Shown piece after piece: positions 1 through 8,071 of a DNA stretch of 64,000 nucleotides; positions within the stretch are counted from its first letter, which is position 1; each line of letters starts with the position of its first letter. The stretch spans positions 1-64,000 of the forward strand of contig NZ_SEOO01000013.1 of NCBI RefSeq assembly GCF_004152865.1, read 5' to 3'. Position numbers and translations under genes: made by a program. This stretch comes from Sphingobium cupriresistens (GTDB taxonomy: Bacteria; Pseudomonadota; Alphaproteobacteria; Sphingomonadales; Sphingomonadaceae). The notes under the pieces were generated by a model, which worked only from the letters and a program-made list of their open reading frames with translations, was not told where the DNA came from and made no database searches.

Positions 1-124
1 GTTCCACGCTGTAGATCCCCACACCTCCCTGACTCGGCAGAAAGGCTTCAAGGTGGACGACTTTTACGCCGCCCGCAGCAGGACTATCCCGCCGCTACCG
101 TGGTCGAATATTGCTCCGCCGTTC

Positions 125-469
125 TCACCAACTGGCGTGGCGCTGATTCTTCCACCCCTCCTTCATCGCCTCGTAGCAATCGCGCGCCGCAGTCTCGAAA
201 CTCGGTACGACCTTCCGCGATTTGCGCTTTTCCGCGACAGGATCAACACCCAAACGGACCTGACGGCGTAACGCCATCGCCGCATCCCTTGCCTCTGCCA
301 GTGAAACATCGAAGGTGGAGCCCAGGCCATAGTCACGTCGCTTCCCGTCTTTCTGCATACGCAGAACCCAGGACCGCGCGCCGCTCGGTTTGACGACAAG
401 GCACAGGCCTCGTCCATCGACATGACGACCAGCCTTCGCGTTCTTCACCTTTAATGCTGTAAGGGCCAT
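125..469 (-). pseudogene. N-terminal relic of a P4-type tyrosine integrase
   Basis: About 114 residues from the usual integrase start (MALTALKVKNAK) through the arm-type DNA-binding domain (DUF4102 type), including the GRGLCLVVKPSGARSWVLR and YGLGS elements. The reading stops at a TGA just after NQRHASW, where full-length integrases continue into the core-binding and catalytic domains. The sequence left of that stop does not continue the family in any frame I could recognise. The catalytic Arg/His/Tyr half is absent, so this cannot recombine DNA. An ATG at 514 is in frame, but the family start is the one at 469. It marks an old genomic-island attachment point; no neighbouring tRNA gene was found. 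Confidence 0.75.
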
Positions 470-671
470 AGGTTCTAGTTCCCGCCTGAAATGATCCCAC
501 AATCGCTCCCACACTTCGATGGGATTTCAGGCAAATAAGACCGACCGACCGCGAACACCTTACAAGACAAATCACTGATATTACATGGGACTTAGGAACG
601 CTCTGATCCTGCCTGAGATGAAAGTTATACGCCCGTAGGGGTCACCAAATCCTCTCCCAAAGGACCGGCCT

Positions 672-760
672 ATGTCGGAGAACGCCATCAACGCCTTGCG
701 GCGCATGGGCTTCGCGCAGGATCAATGACCGGCCACGGTTTCCGGGCGATGGCGGCATGA
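672..760 (+). pseudogene. C-terminal relic of a second integrase, frameshifted
   Basis: Two short frames together spell the conserved C-terminal stretch of P4-type integrases. Positions 672-725 give MSENAINALRRMGFAQDQ and then a stop. Shifting frame at 725 gives MTGHGFRAMAA and then a stop at 758. In intact integrases this stretch reads RPMSxNxxNAALRRMGYxxxxMTGHGFR and contains the catalytic Arg. Here a codon in the NAALRR motif is missing, the frame is broken and the catalytic Tyr region is gone. It lies on the opposite strand from the relic at 125-469, so the two are either separate insertions or one gene split and inverted. Confidence 0.7.
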
Positions 761-857
761 TCCCGACGATCGCCTGAGTGTTCGTCATTGGACACACAAC
801 CCATCCTGCGGAAACTGGCCCTGTCGCTCGTCTCTTGCTTCCATTAAGGAAGCAAAG

Positions 858-1571
858 ATGAGCGACACGGACAGCCTATGCCCGATAGACGAAGCCCTGA
901 CACAGGATGGCTATGCCCGCCTGTCCGGCGCGACGCTATTCGACCGGCTGGATATCGCCGAACCCGACTGGTCGGCCTTCGCGGCCAGTTGGAACGATCT
1001 TGGCCCCGACCTCTTCATGGCCGATGGCGGCCGCTACCGTCGCCGCCGTCACGCCGCTTTCGCGCTGGAACGGGGCCGCTTCACCCGCAGGCCGCACCAG
1101 CCCCATTATCAAAGCCGCGATTACAACCCGCTCAATGGCGACGTGCAACGCTGGTTCGATCCCGTCGAAGCGGCGACGGTCGCCAACCCCGTCTGCGACG
1201 CGATCTTCGCCTTCGCCGCCGACCATTTCGATCCGGCGCGCCAAGGCGACTGGCACATCGAAATGCATCAATTCCGCATCGAAACGAAACCGAGCGAAAG
1301 CGGCCGGCCCACCCCGGAAGGGATGCATCGGGACGGCGTGGACCATGTGCTGGTTATGCTGGTCGATCGCCGCAACGTCCGCGAAGGCGTGACGCGCATC
1401 GGCGCGCTCGACGGCACGCCGCTGGGCGAGTTTACCCTGACGGAAGCGGGCGACACGATGCTGATCGACGACCACCGCATCCTGCACGGCGTGACGGAAA
1501 TCCACGCGCTGGACTCGGCGAAACCGGCCTGGCGCGACGCGCTGGTCGTGACGTTTGTGGCCGAACGCTAA
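858..1571 (+). CDS. 2OG-Fe(II) dioxygenase family protein
   Basis: A 237-residue protein of the 2OG-Fe dioxygenase family (PF10014 type), which includes free amino acid hydroxylases such as isoleucine dioxygenase. The iron ligands are visible: His157-x-Asp159 in MHRDGVDHV and a distal His210 in DDHRILHGV, with a C-terminal Arg-containing stretch expected to bind 2-oxoglutarate. The start ATG follows AGGAAGCAAAG, a good ribosome binding site. The gene stands alone between the integrase relics and the convergent gor. The substrate cannot be read from sequence; an amino acid is the family precedent. Placement beside a decayed integration site allows, but does not prove, acquisition by transfer. 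Confidence 0.85.
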   Translation: MSDTDSLCPIDEALTQDGYARLSGATLFDRLDIAEPDWSAFAASWNDLGPDLFMADGGRYRRRRHAAFALERGRFTRRPHQPHYQSRDYNPLNGDVQRWFDPVEAATVANPVCDAIFAFAADHFDPARQGDWHIEMHQFRIETKPSESGRPTPEGMHRDGVDHVLVMLVDRRNVREGVTRIGALDGTPLGEFTLTEAGDTMLIDDHRILHGVTEIHALDSAKPAWRDALVVTFVAER

Positions 1572-1588
1572 CCCAAGCCGTTCGTAAC

Positions 1589-2935
1589 CTACTTCAACAA
1601 CACCAGTTCTTCCGCCATGCTGGGATGCAGCGCCACGGTATCGTCGAAATCCTGCTTGGTCAGCCCGGCCTTCACCGCGATCGCCGCCGCCTGCAATATC
1701 TCCGGCGCATCCGGTCCGATCATGTGCAGCCCGATCACCTTGTCGCTCGTCGCGTCCACGATCATCTTGTACAGCGCCCGCTCTTCGCGCCCAGCCAGCA
1801 CATTCTTCATCGGCCGGAAATCGGACGTGTAGACCTTCACCGTGCCATAATGGTTCTTGGCCTCCGCCTCGGTCATGCCCACGCCGGCCAGCGGCGGATG
1901 GCTGAACACGGCCGACGGCACGCAGCTATAATCGACCTTTCGCTTGTTGCCGCCGAACACGGTATCGGCGAAGGCATGGCCTTCGCGGATCGCCACCGGG
2001 GTCAGTTGCAGCCGGTCGGTGACGTCGCCCACGGCATAGATGCTCTCGCAACTGGTCTGGCTATAGTCGTCGACCTTGATCGCGCCCTTGTCGTTCAGTT
2101 CGACCCCGGCCGTCTCCAGCCCCAGCCCGTCGGTCATCGGCCTGCGCCCGGTCGCGAACAGCACGACGTCGGCCGCAACCGGATCGCCGTCCTTGAAGCG
2201 GACGCATAGCGTGCCGTCCTCATTCTTATCGATCCGCTCCATCTTCGCGTTGAAGCGGAAATTAATCCCCTTGGTCATGGAAATCTGGAGCAGCCGGTCG
2301 CGGATCTGCGTGTCATAGCCGCGCAGCAGGTCGCTGCCGCGATTGACCATCGTCACATGGCTGCCCAACTGATGAAAGATGCCGGCGAACTCGTTGGCGA
2401 TATAGCCGCCACCGACGATCACGATCCGCTTGGGGCACGCCTCCAGATGGAAGACCTCGTTGCTGGTGATGCCATGTTCGGCGCCCTCCAGTTCGGGGAT
2501 CACGGGCCAGGCGCCGGTCGCGACCAGGATCGTCTTGGCCGTCACTTCGCGCCCGCTGGCCAGTTTCACCCCATGCGGCCCGGTGATGGTCGCGCGCTCG
2601 CGGATCACCTCGACCTTGTGGCTGTCGAGCGTATTGCCATACAGGCCTTCCAGCCGATCGACCTCGGCCAGCACATTGTCGCGCAGCGTGGTCCATTCGA
2701 ACCCACATTCCGGCACGTCCCAGCCAAAGCGCCGCGCGTCCTTCAGATCCTCGGCAAAATGCGCGCCGTAAATGAGCAGCTTCTTGGGCACGCAGCCGCG
2801 AATGACGCAGGTGCCGCCGACGCGAAATTCCTCGGCCACCGCAACCTTCGCGCCATGCGCCGCCGCGACCCGCGACGCCCGCACGCCGCCCGATCCTGCG
2901 CCGATGACGAAAAGGTCGAAATCATAGTCACTCAT
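1589..2935 (-). CDS. gor: Glutathione-disulfide reductase
   Basis: A 448-residue flavoprotein disulfide reductase that reduces GSSG with NADPH in the cytoplasm. The FAD Rossmann motif GAGSGG is at residues 12-17 and the redox disulfide is Cys43/Cys48 in GGTCVIRGC. The second Rossmann motif GGGYIANE is followed by NRGSDLLRGYD, whose arginines fit NADPH preference. The C-terminal LHPSMAEE contains the catalytic His-Pro. The start is supported by GGAGG six bases upstream. The enzyme lies downstream of pgi on the same strand, separated by a palindromic repeat; NADPH for it would come largely from glucose-6-phosphate oxidation. Confidence 0.95.
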   Translation of the reverse strand: MSDYDFDLFVIGAGSGGVRASRVAAAHGAKVAVAEEFRVGGTCVIRGCVPKKLLIYGAHFAEDLKDARRFGWDVPECGFEWTTLRDNVLAEVDRLEGLYGNTLDSHKVEVIRERATITGPHGVKLASGREVTAKTILVATGAWPVIPELEGAEHGITSNEVFHLEACPKRIVIVGGGYIANEFAGIFHQLGSHVTMVNRGSDLLRGYDTQIRDRLLQISMTKGINFRFNAKMERIDKNEDGTLCVRFKDGDPVAADVVLFATGRRPMTDGLGLETAGVELNDKGAIKVDDYSQTSCESIYAVGDVTDRLQLTPVAIREGHAFADTVFGGNKRKVDYSCVPSAVFSHPPLAGVGMTEAEAKNHYGTVKVYTSDFRPMKNVLAGREERALYKMIVDATSDKVIGLHMIGPDAPEILQAAAIAVKAGLTKQDFDDTVALHPSMAEELVLLK

Positions 2936-3023
2936 GCCGCGCCTCCGATGGAATAGGCGCGGATATGGCGGGTGGAGGCCCTAGTTACAAATGGGAATAT
3001 TGTTGCTGGTAGCCAAACCACCT

Positions 3024-3071
3024 CCGTTCGCTTCGAGCGCGTCGAGAAGCGTTGCGCCCTCGCTTCTCGAC
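3024..3071. repeat. Dispersed palindromic repeat, copy 1, between pgi and gor
   Basis: The 28-base unit beginning CCGTTCGCTTCGAGCGCG matches the unit at 19469-19496 at most positions. Here it is followed by an inverted arm: GTCGAGAAGCG (3041-3051) pairs exactly with CGCTTCTCGAC (3061-3071) across a 9-base loop. No T-run follows on the minus strand, so it is more likely a dispersed repeat that may attenuate pgi-gor readthrough than a classic terminator. Confidence 0.65.
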
Positions 3072-3093
3072 TGCGCCCGAAACCAAAGACAGT

Positions 3094-4599
3094 TTATGCC
3101 GCGCCCAGCGCGATCTCGATCAACGCCATGGTCGATGGATCGAACCCGGTCGCCCCATCCGCCTCGATCGACTTGGCGATCTCCTTGCCCAATTCCACCC
3201 CGAACTGGTCGAACGGGTTGATCCCCATCAACACCGCATTGGCGAAGGTCCGATGCTCGTAGAAGGCGATCAGCGCGCCCAGCGCCTCCGGCGTCACATC
3301 GTCCAGCAAGATCGTGGTCGACGGCCGGTTGCCGGGATAGGACCGCGCCGGATCGGCCTCATTGTCCTTCCCCCGCATCAGCGCCGCGCCCTGCGCGAAG
3401 CAGTTGACCAGCAGCGCGCGATGATGCGCCGGGTCCAGCGCATGGCCCGGTTCGATCGAAGCGATGAACTCGACCGGCGATACGATCGTCCCCTGGTGCA
3501 GCAACTGGAACACCGCATGTTGCGCATCGGTGCCCACCCCGCCCCAGGTGATCGGCGCGGTCGGGCCGTCCACCGGACTGCCGTCGCGTTGCACGCTCTT
3601 GCCGTTGCTCTCCATCTCCAGTTGCTGGAGGTAGGAGGGCAGCAACGCCAGCCGCTCGTCATAGGCGAACAGCGCGCGGGTCTGGCACCCGATGACGCGG
3701 GTATAATATTGATCGACAAAGGCCGCGATCAGCGGGGCGTTCTCGCTTGGAGGCGACAGGCGGAAATGCCGGTCCATCGCCGCCGCGCCCTCCAGCAGGC
3801 TCTCGAACGCATCCCATCCCAGCGCCAATGCAGCCGGGAAACCGATCGAGGACCAGAGCGAATAGCGCCCGCCCACCGACTCTGCGAAGGGCAGGATGCG
3901 GGTTTCATCCACGCCCCATTCCATCGCCTTGTCGGGCGCGGCGGTCAGCGCGATCACCTTGCCATAGGGGTCGTCCACCCCGGCCTCGACCATCCAGTTG
4001 ATCGCGCTCGCCGCATTCAGCATCGTCTCGCTGGTCGTGAAGGTCTTGGACGCGATCGCGATCAGCGTGGCGTTGGGATCGAACCCCTCGATCGCCCGCT
4101 CCAGCGCGGTGCCATCGACATTGGACACGATGCCCACATCATAACGCACCCCGTCGCCGTCCAGCGCATCGACGATCAGTTTTGGGCCAAGCGCCGACCC
4201 GCCGATGCCGATATGCAATATGTGCCGCACCTCGCCCAGCGCGCCCGCCTCGATCGCATCGATCAGGCCGCGCATCCGCCGGTGCAGCATCTTGGCATGG
4301 GCGACGCTTTCGGCATGGCCCTCGCCCCGTTCGGCCGGATGCTCGGCGGCGCGGCCTTCGCTATTGTTCACCGCCTCGCCCGCAAACAGCGCGTCGCGCT
4401 GCGCCGCAAAGCCCTGTTCATCGGCCAGCTTCAGGAAACCCGCCAGCACATCGTCGGTCAGATGGGTCTTGGACCAGTCGAACCGGATCGGCCCCTGGGT
4501 CAGGACCAGCTTGCCCAACCGGCCGGGATCGGTCGTGAAAATGGTCTTCAGGTCTGCTTGCGGAAGCGCGGCGATAGACGCCAGTGCAGAATTGGGCAT
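3094..4599 (-). CDS. pgi: Glucose-6-phosphate isomerase
   Basis: About 501 residues, interconverting glucose-6-phosphate and fructose-6-phosphate. In sphingomonads, which mainly use the Entner-Doudoroff route, this enzyme mostly recycles fructose-6-phosphate. Family signatures are present: HIGIGGSALGPKLI in the sugar-phosphate site, SKTFTTSETM, and MESNGKSVQ followed by WGGVGTDAQH. I prefer the ATG at 4599 (MPNSALAS), because AGGGAT sits eight bases before it, over the in-frame ATG at 4614. Its start faces the upstream region of lepB. Gene length is slightly short of the roughly 550 residues of enterobacterial Pgi, as is common in this group. Confidence 0.95.
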   Translation of the reverse strand: MPNSALASIAALPQADLKTIFTTDPGRLGKLVLTQGPIRFDWSKTHLTDDVLAGFLKLADEQGFAAQRDALFAGEAVNNSEGRAAEHPAERGEGHAESVAHAKMLHRRMRGLIDAIEAGALGEVRHILHIGIGGSALGPKLIVDALDGDGVRYDVGIVSNVDGTALERAIEGFDPNATLIAIASKTFTTSETMLNAASAINWMVEAGVDDPYGKVIALTAAPDKAMEWGVDETRILPFAESVGGRYSLWSSIGFPAALALGWDAFESLLEGAAAMDRHFRLSPPSENAPLIAAFVDQYYTRVIGCQTRALFAYDERLALLPSYLQQLEMESNGKSVQRDGSPVDGPTAPITWGGVGTDAQHAVFQLLHQGTIVSPVEFIASIEPGHALDPAHHRALLVNCFAQGAALMRGKDNEADPARSYPGNRPSTTILLDDVTPEALGALIAFYEHRTFANAVLMGINPFDQFGVELGKEIAKSIEADGATGFDPSTMALIEIALGAA

Positions 4600-4788
4600 G
4601 GATATATCCCTCATGACGTTGGTCGATATCGACGCTGCACCGGTCGATTCTGCCTATGCTTACCCAAATTCGTCATGCTTTGCATCGTCAAGGACTGCTT
4701 GACGCGCTGCGTCTCAAGCCCCACAAGCCGCCACGGCCGCCCTGTCGGCTCATACGACCGGCCTTTCCAAGGGATCAGACGACACTCC

Positions 4789-5613
4789 ATGACTGCCAAA
4801 TCGGAAACGCGGGACTTTATCTGGTTTCTCGCCAAGCTGGGCCTGTTCGTCTTCATCCTGCGCAGCTTCATCATATCGCCGTTCAACATTCCCTCGGAAT
4901 CGATGCAGCCGCGTCTTTTGATCGGCGACTATCTGCTGGTGGCCAAATGGCCCTATGGCTATTCGCGCTATTCGCTGCCCTTCTCGATTCCGCTGATCCC
5001 CGGCCGTATCCTGGCCTCCACGCCCCAGCGCGGCGACGTGGCGGTGTTCAAGGCGCCGCCGAACCAGAAAAACGACTATATCAAGCGCGTCATCGGCCTG
5101 CCCGGCGACATGATCGGCGTGCGCGGCGGGACCGTCTACCTGAACGGTCAGGCGATCCCCAAGCAGAAGGTCGCCGACCTCGTCATCCCCGTCACGCCCA
5201 ACATGCTGGATGCTGCCGCCCGTGAAGGTGCGCCATCCCCCTGTTATCGCGCCGATTTCGAGGAAGCCGCGGCCGGCGGCGGCAAACAGTGCCGCTATCC
5301 CCAGTATCGTGAAACCCTGCCTGGCGGAAAAAGCTACAATGTCCTCGACCTGCTGCCCGACGGCGCGGCGGACGATCGGGACACGGTGCTGGTGCCGCAG
5401 GGCCATCTCTTCATGATGGGCGACAATCGTGATCGCAGCGCCGACAGCCGCTTCCCCGCGGTCGAAGGCGGCGGCATCGGCCTCGTACCCGAAGAAAATC
5501 TGGTGGGCAAGGCGATGATCTCGGTCTTCTCCACCGACGGCAGCGCCAACTGGCTGCTACCCTGGACCTGGTTCACCGCCGCGCGCTGGAGCCGTATCGG
5601 GGAAGGCTTTTGA
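4789..5613 (+). CDS. lepB: Signal peptidase I
   Basis: A 274-residue inner-membrane protease that removes signal peptides from exported proteins. One N-terminal membrane segment (about residues 10-30) precedes the nucleophile Ser38 in IPSESMQP. The general base is Lys98 in DYIKRVIGLPGD, and the C-terminal box is GDNRDRSADSRF. An insertion of about 60 residues after IPVTPNM is typical of alphaproteobacterial versions. A longer open frame runs upstream to 3052, but that region is antisense to pgi; the ATG at 4789 starts the recognisable protein. The stop overlaps the rnc start by three bases, making lepB-rnc a coupled pair. Confidence 0.95.
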   Translation: MTAKSETRDFIWFLAKLGLFVFILRSFIISPFNIPSESMQPRLLIGDYLLVAKWPYGYSRYSLPFSIPLIPGRILASTPQRGDVAVFKAPPNQKNDYIKRVIGLPGDMIGVRGGTVYLNGQAIPKQKVADLVIPVTPNMLDAAAREGAPSPCYRADFEEAAAGGGKQCRYPQYRETLPGGKSYNVLDLLPDGAADDRDTVLVPQGHLFMMGDNRDRSADSRFPAVEGGGIGLVPEENLVGKAMISVFSTDGSANWLLPWTWFTAARWSRIGEGF

Positions 5614-6281
5614 GCAAGCCTGATACGGCCGGCTGGCTCAAGGATCTGATCGGTCGCGCGCCCGAAAATCCAGCCAGGTTCGATCAGGCGCTGACCCATG
5701 GCAGCGCCAAGGCGGTCAATTATGAGCGGCTGGAATTTCTGGGCGACCGTATCCTCGGCCTGCTGATCGCCGAATGGCTGTTCGAACGCTTCACCGATGA
5801 ACCGGAAGGCAAGCTCTCCCGTCGCTTCAACGCGCTGGTGTCGGGCGAAACCTGCGCCGAAGTGGCCCGCACAGCGGGCGTCCCCATCCATCTGGTGCTG
5901 GGCAAGCAGGCGCGCGACGATGGCGCGGCCGACAGCGACAATGTGCTGGGCGACGTGATGGAGGCGCTGATCGGCGCCCTCTATCTGGAAGGCGGACTGG
6001 AAGAGGCGCGCGCACTCGTCCGCCGGCTGTGGGGCAATCGGGTCGACACCCAGACCAGCGCCCCGCGCCACCCCAAATCCTATCTTCAGGAATGGGCCGC
6101 GGCCAACAAGCGCAAGCCTCCCGAATATGTCCTGACCGACCGTTCCGGCCCGCACCATGCGCTGCGCTTCACCGTCACCGTCTCGATCAAGGGCGCAGGC
6201 GAAGCCTCCGCCACCGGCGCCTCCAAACAGGAAGCCGAAACGGCGGCCGCCAAGGCGCTGCTGGAGAAGCTGATGGGTTGA
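5610..6281 (+). CDS. rnc: Ribonuclease III
   Basis: A 223-residue double-strand RNA endonuclease that matures rRNA precursors and structured mRNAs. The signature ERLEFLGDRILGL supplies the metal-binding Glu42 and Asp46, and DVMEALIGALYLEGG supplies the second acidic pair. The C-terminal double-strand RNA binding domain covers roughly residues 150-222 and contains the conserved GASKQEAETAAAKALLEKL helix. Translation starts at TTG, overlapping the lepB stop, behind the strong site GGGGAAGG. Followed by a palindromic repeat and era, the usual lepB-rnc-era order. Confidence 0.95.
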   Translation: MSKPDTAGWLKDLIGRAPENPARFDQALTHGSAKAVNYERLEFLGDRILGLLIAEWLFERFTDEPEGKLSRRFNALVSGETCAEVARTAGVPIHLVLGKQARDDGAADSDNVLGDVMEALIGALYLEGGLEEARALVRRLWGNRVDTQTSAPRHPKSYLQEWAAANKRKPPEYVLTDRSGPHHALRFTVTVSIKGAGEASATGASKQEAETAAAKALLEKLMG

Positions 6282-6304
6282 TCCCAACTATGCTACACCG
6301 TGCC

Positions 6305-6360
6305 CCCGCGCAGGCGGGAGCCCAGTCCCGCCGCTGGAACTGGGCTCCCGCCTGCGCGGG
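6305..6360. repeat. Long palindromic repeat between rnc and era
   Basis: Two arms of about 24 bases, starting CCCGCGCAGGCGGGAGCCC (6305) and ending GGGCTCCCGCCTGCGCGGG (6360), pair almost perfectly around a short loop. It sits inside the rnc-era transcription unit, so it would be transcribed as a stable hairpin. The CCCGCCTGCGCGGG core is a familiar intergenic repeat in sphingomonad genomes. Confidence 0.8.
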
Positions 6361-6386
6361 AGTTTTTGGAATAGAATGGAATAAAA

Positions 6387-7295
6387 TTGACGGTTGAATC
6401 GGAAACACAGCGCTGTGGCGTCATCGCCGTCGTCGGCGCGCCCAATGCGGGCAAGTCCACGCTGGTCAACGCGCTCGTGGGGCAGAAGGTGGCGATCACC
6501 AGTCCCAAGGCGCAAACCACGCGCACCCGCGTCATGGGCGTCGCGATAGAGGGCGATGCGCAGATCGTGCTGGTCGACACCCCCGGCATCTTCGCGCCCA
6601 GGCGGCGGCTGGACCGCGCGATGGTGCAGGCCGCCTGGGGCGGAGCGCAGGGGGCGGATCTGATCGCGATGGTGGTGGATGGCAAGGCGGGGCGCGGCCC
6701 CAAGCTGGAGCCGATCATCGAAGCGCTCAAGCATCGCACCGAACGCAAATGGCTGATCCTCAACAAGGTCGATATCGCGATCAAGGAAAAGCTGCTGACC
6801 CATACCCAGGTGCTGAACGACACGCTGGGTTTCGATGAAATCTTTTTCGTGTCCGCCGCGACCGGGGATGGCCTGCCCGAACTCAAGGCCGCCTTTGCCA
6901 AGGCGATGCCGGAAGGGCCATGGCATTTCCCTGAAGACCAGGTGTCGGACGCCACCGACCGGATGCTGGCCGCGGAAATCACGCGCGAACAGCTTTACCA
7001 CCAGCTTCACGCCGAACTCCCCTATGCCGCGGCGGTCGATACCGAACAGTATAAGGAGCGCGACGACGGATCGGTCGAAATCCACCAGCAAATCCTGGTC
7101 GGCCGCCCGACCCAGCGCGCCATCGTCCTGGGCAAGGGCGGACAGCGCCTGAAGGAAATCGGGTCGAAGGCGCGCGCCGAACTCGCCACCCTGCTCGGCG
7201 TCAGGGTCCATCTCTACCTCCACGTCAAAGTGAAGGAGAATTGGGAGGACGACCGCAGCATATATCGCGATATCGGCCTCGACTGGGTGGAGTGA
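6387..7295 (+). CDS. era: GTPase Era
   Basis: A 302-residue GTPase that binds the 3' end of 16S rRNA and helps assemble the 30S subunit. The P-loop GAPNAGKS covers residues 17-24, followed by DTPG (G3), NKVD (G4) and a C-terminal KH domain with VLGKGGQRLKEIGSKAR near residue 250. The start is TTG at 6387; AGAATGGA upstream is a modest ribosome binding site, and no better in-frame ATG precedes the P-loop. Third gene of lepB-rnc-era, functionally matched to rnc through rRNA processing. Confidence 0.95.
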   Translation: MTVESETQRCGVIAVVGAPNAGKSTLVNALVGQKVAITSPKAQTTRTRVMGVAIEGDAQIVLVDTPGIFAPRRRLDRAMVQAAWGGAQGADLIAMVVDGKAGRGPKLEPIIEALKHRTERKWLILNKVDIAIKEKLLTHTQVLNDTLGFDEIFFVSAATGDGLPELKAAFAKAMPEGPWHFPEDQVSDATDRMLAAEITREQLYHQLHAELPYAAAVDTEQYKERDDGSVEIHQQILVGRPTQRAIVLGKGGQRLKEIGSKARAELATLLGVRVHLYLHVKVKENWEDDRSIYRDIGLDWVE

Positions 7296-7331
7296 ATGTT
7301 CGCGGCATAGGGTAAATCCATCCTTTACCTT

Positions 7332-8069
7332 ATGTCGTTACGGCTCCGTTTCATGGGACCGAAACAGAAAATCGCCTTTGCCGTGGGCGTCTCCGTTATC
7401 GGGACGATCGTCATCATGGCGATCGTGTCGACCATCCCCGGCATGTTCATTCCGCTGCGCTATTTCAGCGTGGGCATTTTCTGTTCCGCCAGCATTTCCA
7501 CCCCGGTCTGCGTCCTGCTGGTCCGGCAGGGCGAGGAAAACCGGCTGTTGCGCCACGAACTGGAACGGCGGGTGGAGGAACTGGCCTATCTTGCAGATCG
7601 GGACGGCCTGACCGGCCTGCTCAGCCGGAACGCCTTTCTCGACCGTGCTGGCCAGGTTCATGCGCGGCCGGGCAACTGGTATCTGCTGATCGACATCGAC
7701 CATTTCAAACGCTTCAACGACGATCATGGTCATCAGACGGGCGACGCCGTGCTACATGCCGTCGGATCGGCCATCGCGCAGGCGCTCGGCCCGGACGACC
7801 TGAGCGGACGGCTGGGTGGCGAGGAATTCGCCGCCTGCCTGACCGATTGCTCCGCCGACCTGGCGACCCGCCGCGCCGAACATGTCCGCGCATCGATCCA
7901 GGCGTTGCGGGTGCGTGCACCGTCCGGCCATATCGTGCGCGTAACCGCCAGCATCGGTCTTAGCCCCGGCGACCCGATACGGCCGATCGAATCCAGCCTG
8001 CACCGCGCCGACATCGCCATGTACGCCGCCAAGACCGGCGGCCGCAACCAGGTGCGGCGCGCCGCCTGA
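7332..8069 (+). CDS. Membrane-anchored GGDEF diguanylate cyclase
   Basis: About 245 residues. Two hydrophobic segments (about residues 14-35 and 40-63) and a short coiled linker lead into a GGDEF domain beginning DGLTGLLSRNAF. The active-site loop is GGEEF, the form found in working cyclases that make cyclic di-GMP from two GTP. The canonical RxxD inhibitory site before the loop is missing (it reads GPDD), so product feedback by that route is unlikely. No large sensor domain is present. The start may be the ATG at 7332 or at 7353. It lies 36 bases after era and converges with topA. Confidence 0.88.
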   Translation: MSLRLRFMGPKQKIAFAVGVSVIGTIVIMAIVSTIPGMFIPLRYFSVGIFCSASISTPVCVLLVRQGEENRLLRHELERRVEELAYLADRDGLTGLLSRNAFLDRAGQVHARPGNWYLLIDIDHFKRFNDDHGHQTGDAVLHAVGSAIAQALGPDDLSGRLGGEEFAACLTDCSADLATRRAEHVRASIQALRVRAPSGHIVRVTASIGLSPGDPIRPIESSLHRADIAMYAAKTGGRNQVRRAA

Positions 8070-8071
8070 CC

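Noticed and set aside
1..124. A possible transposase or other gene fragment at the left edge
   Set aside because: No frame gives a recognisable family; the segment is too short to judge.
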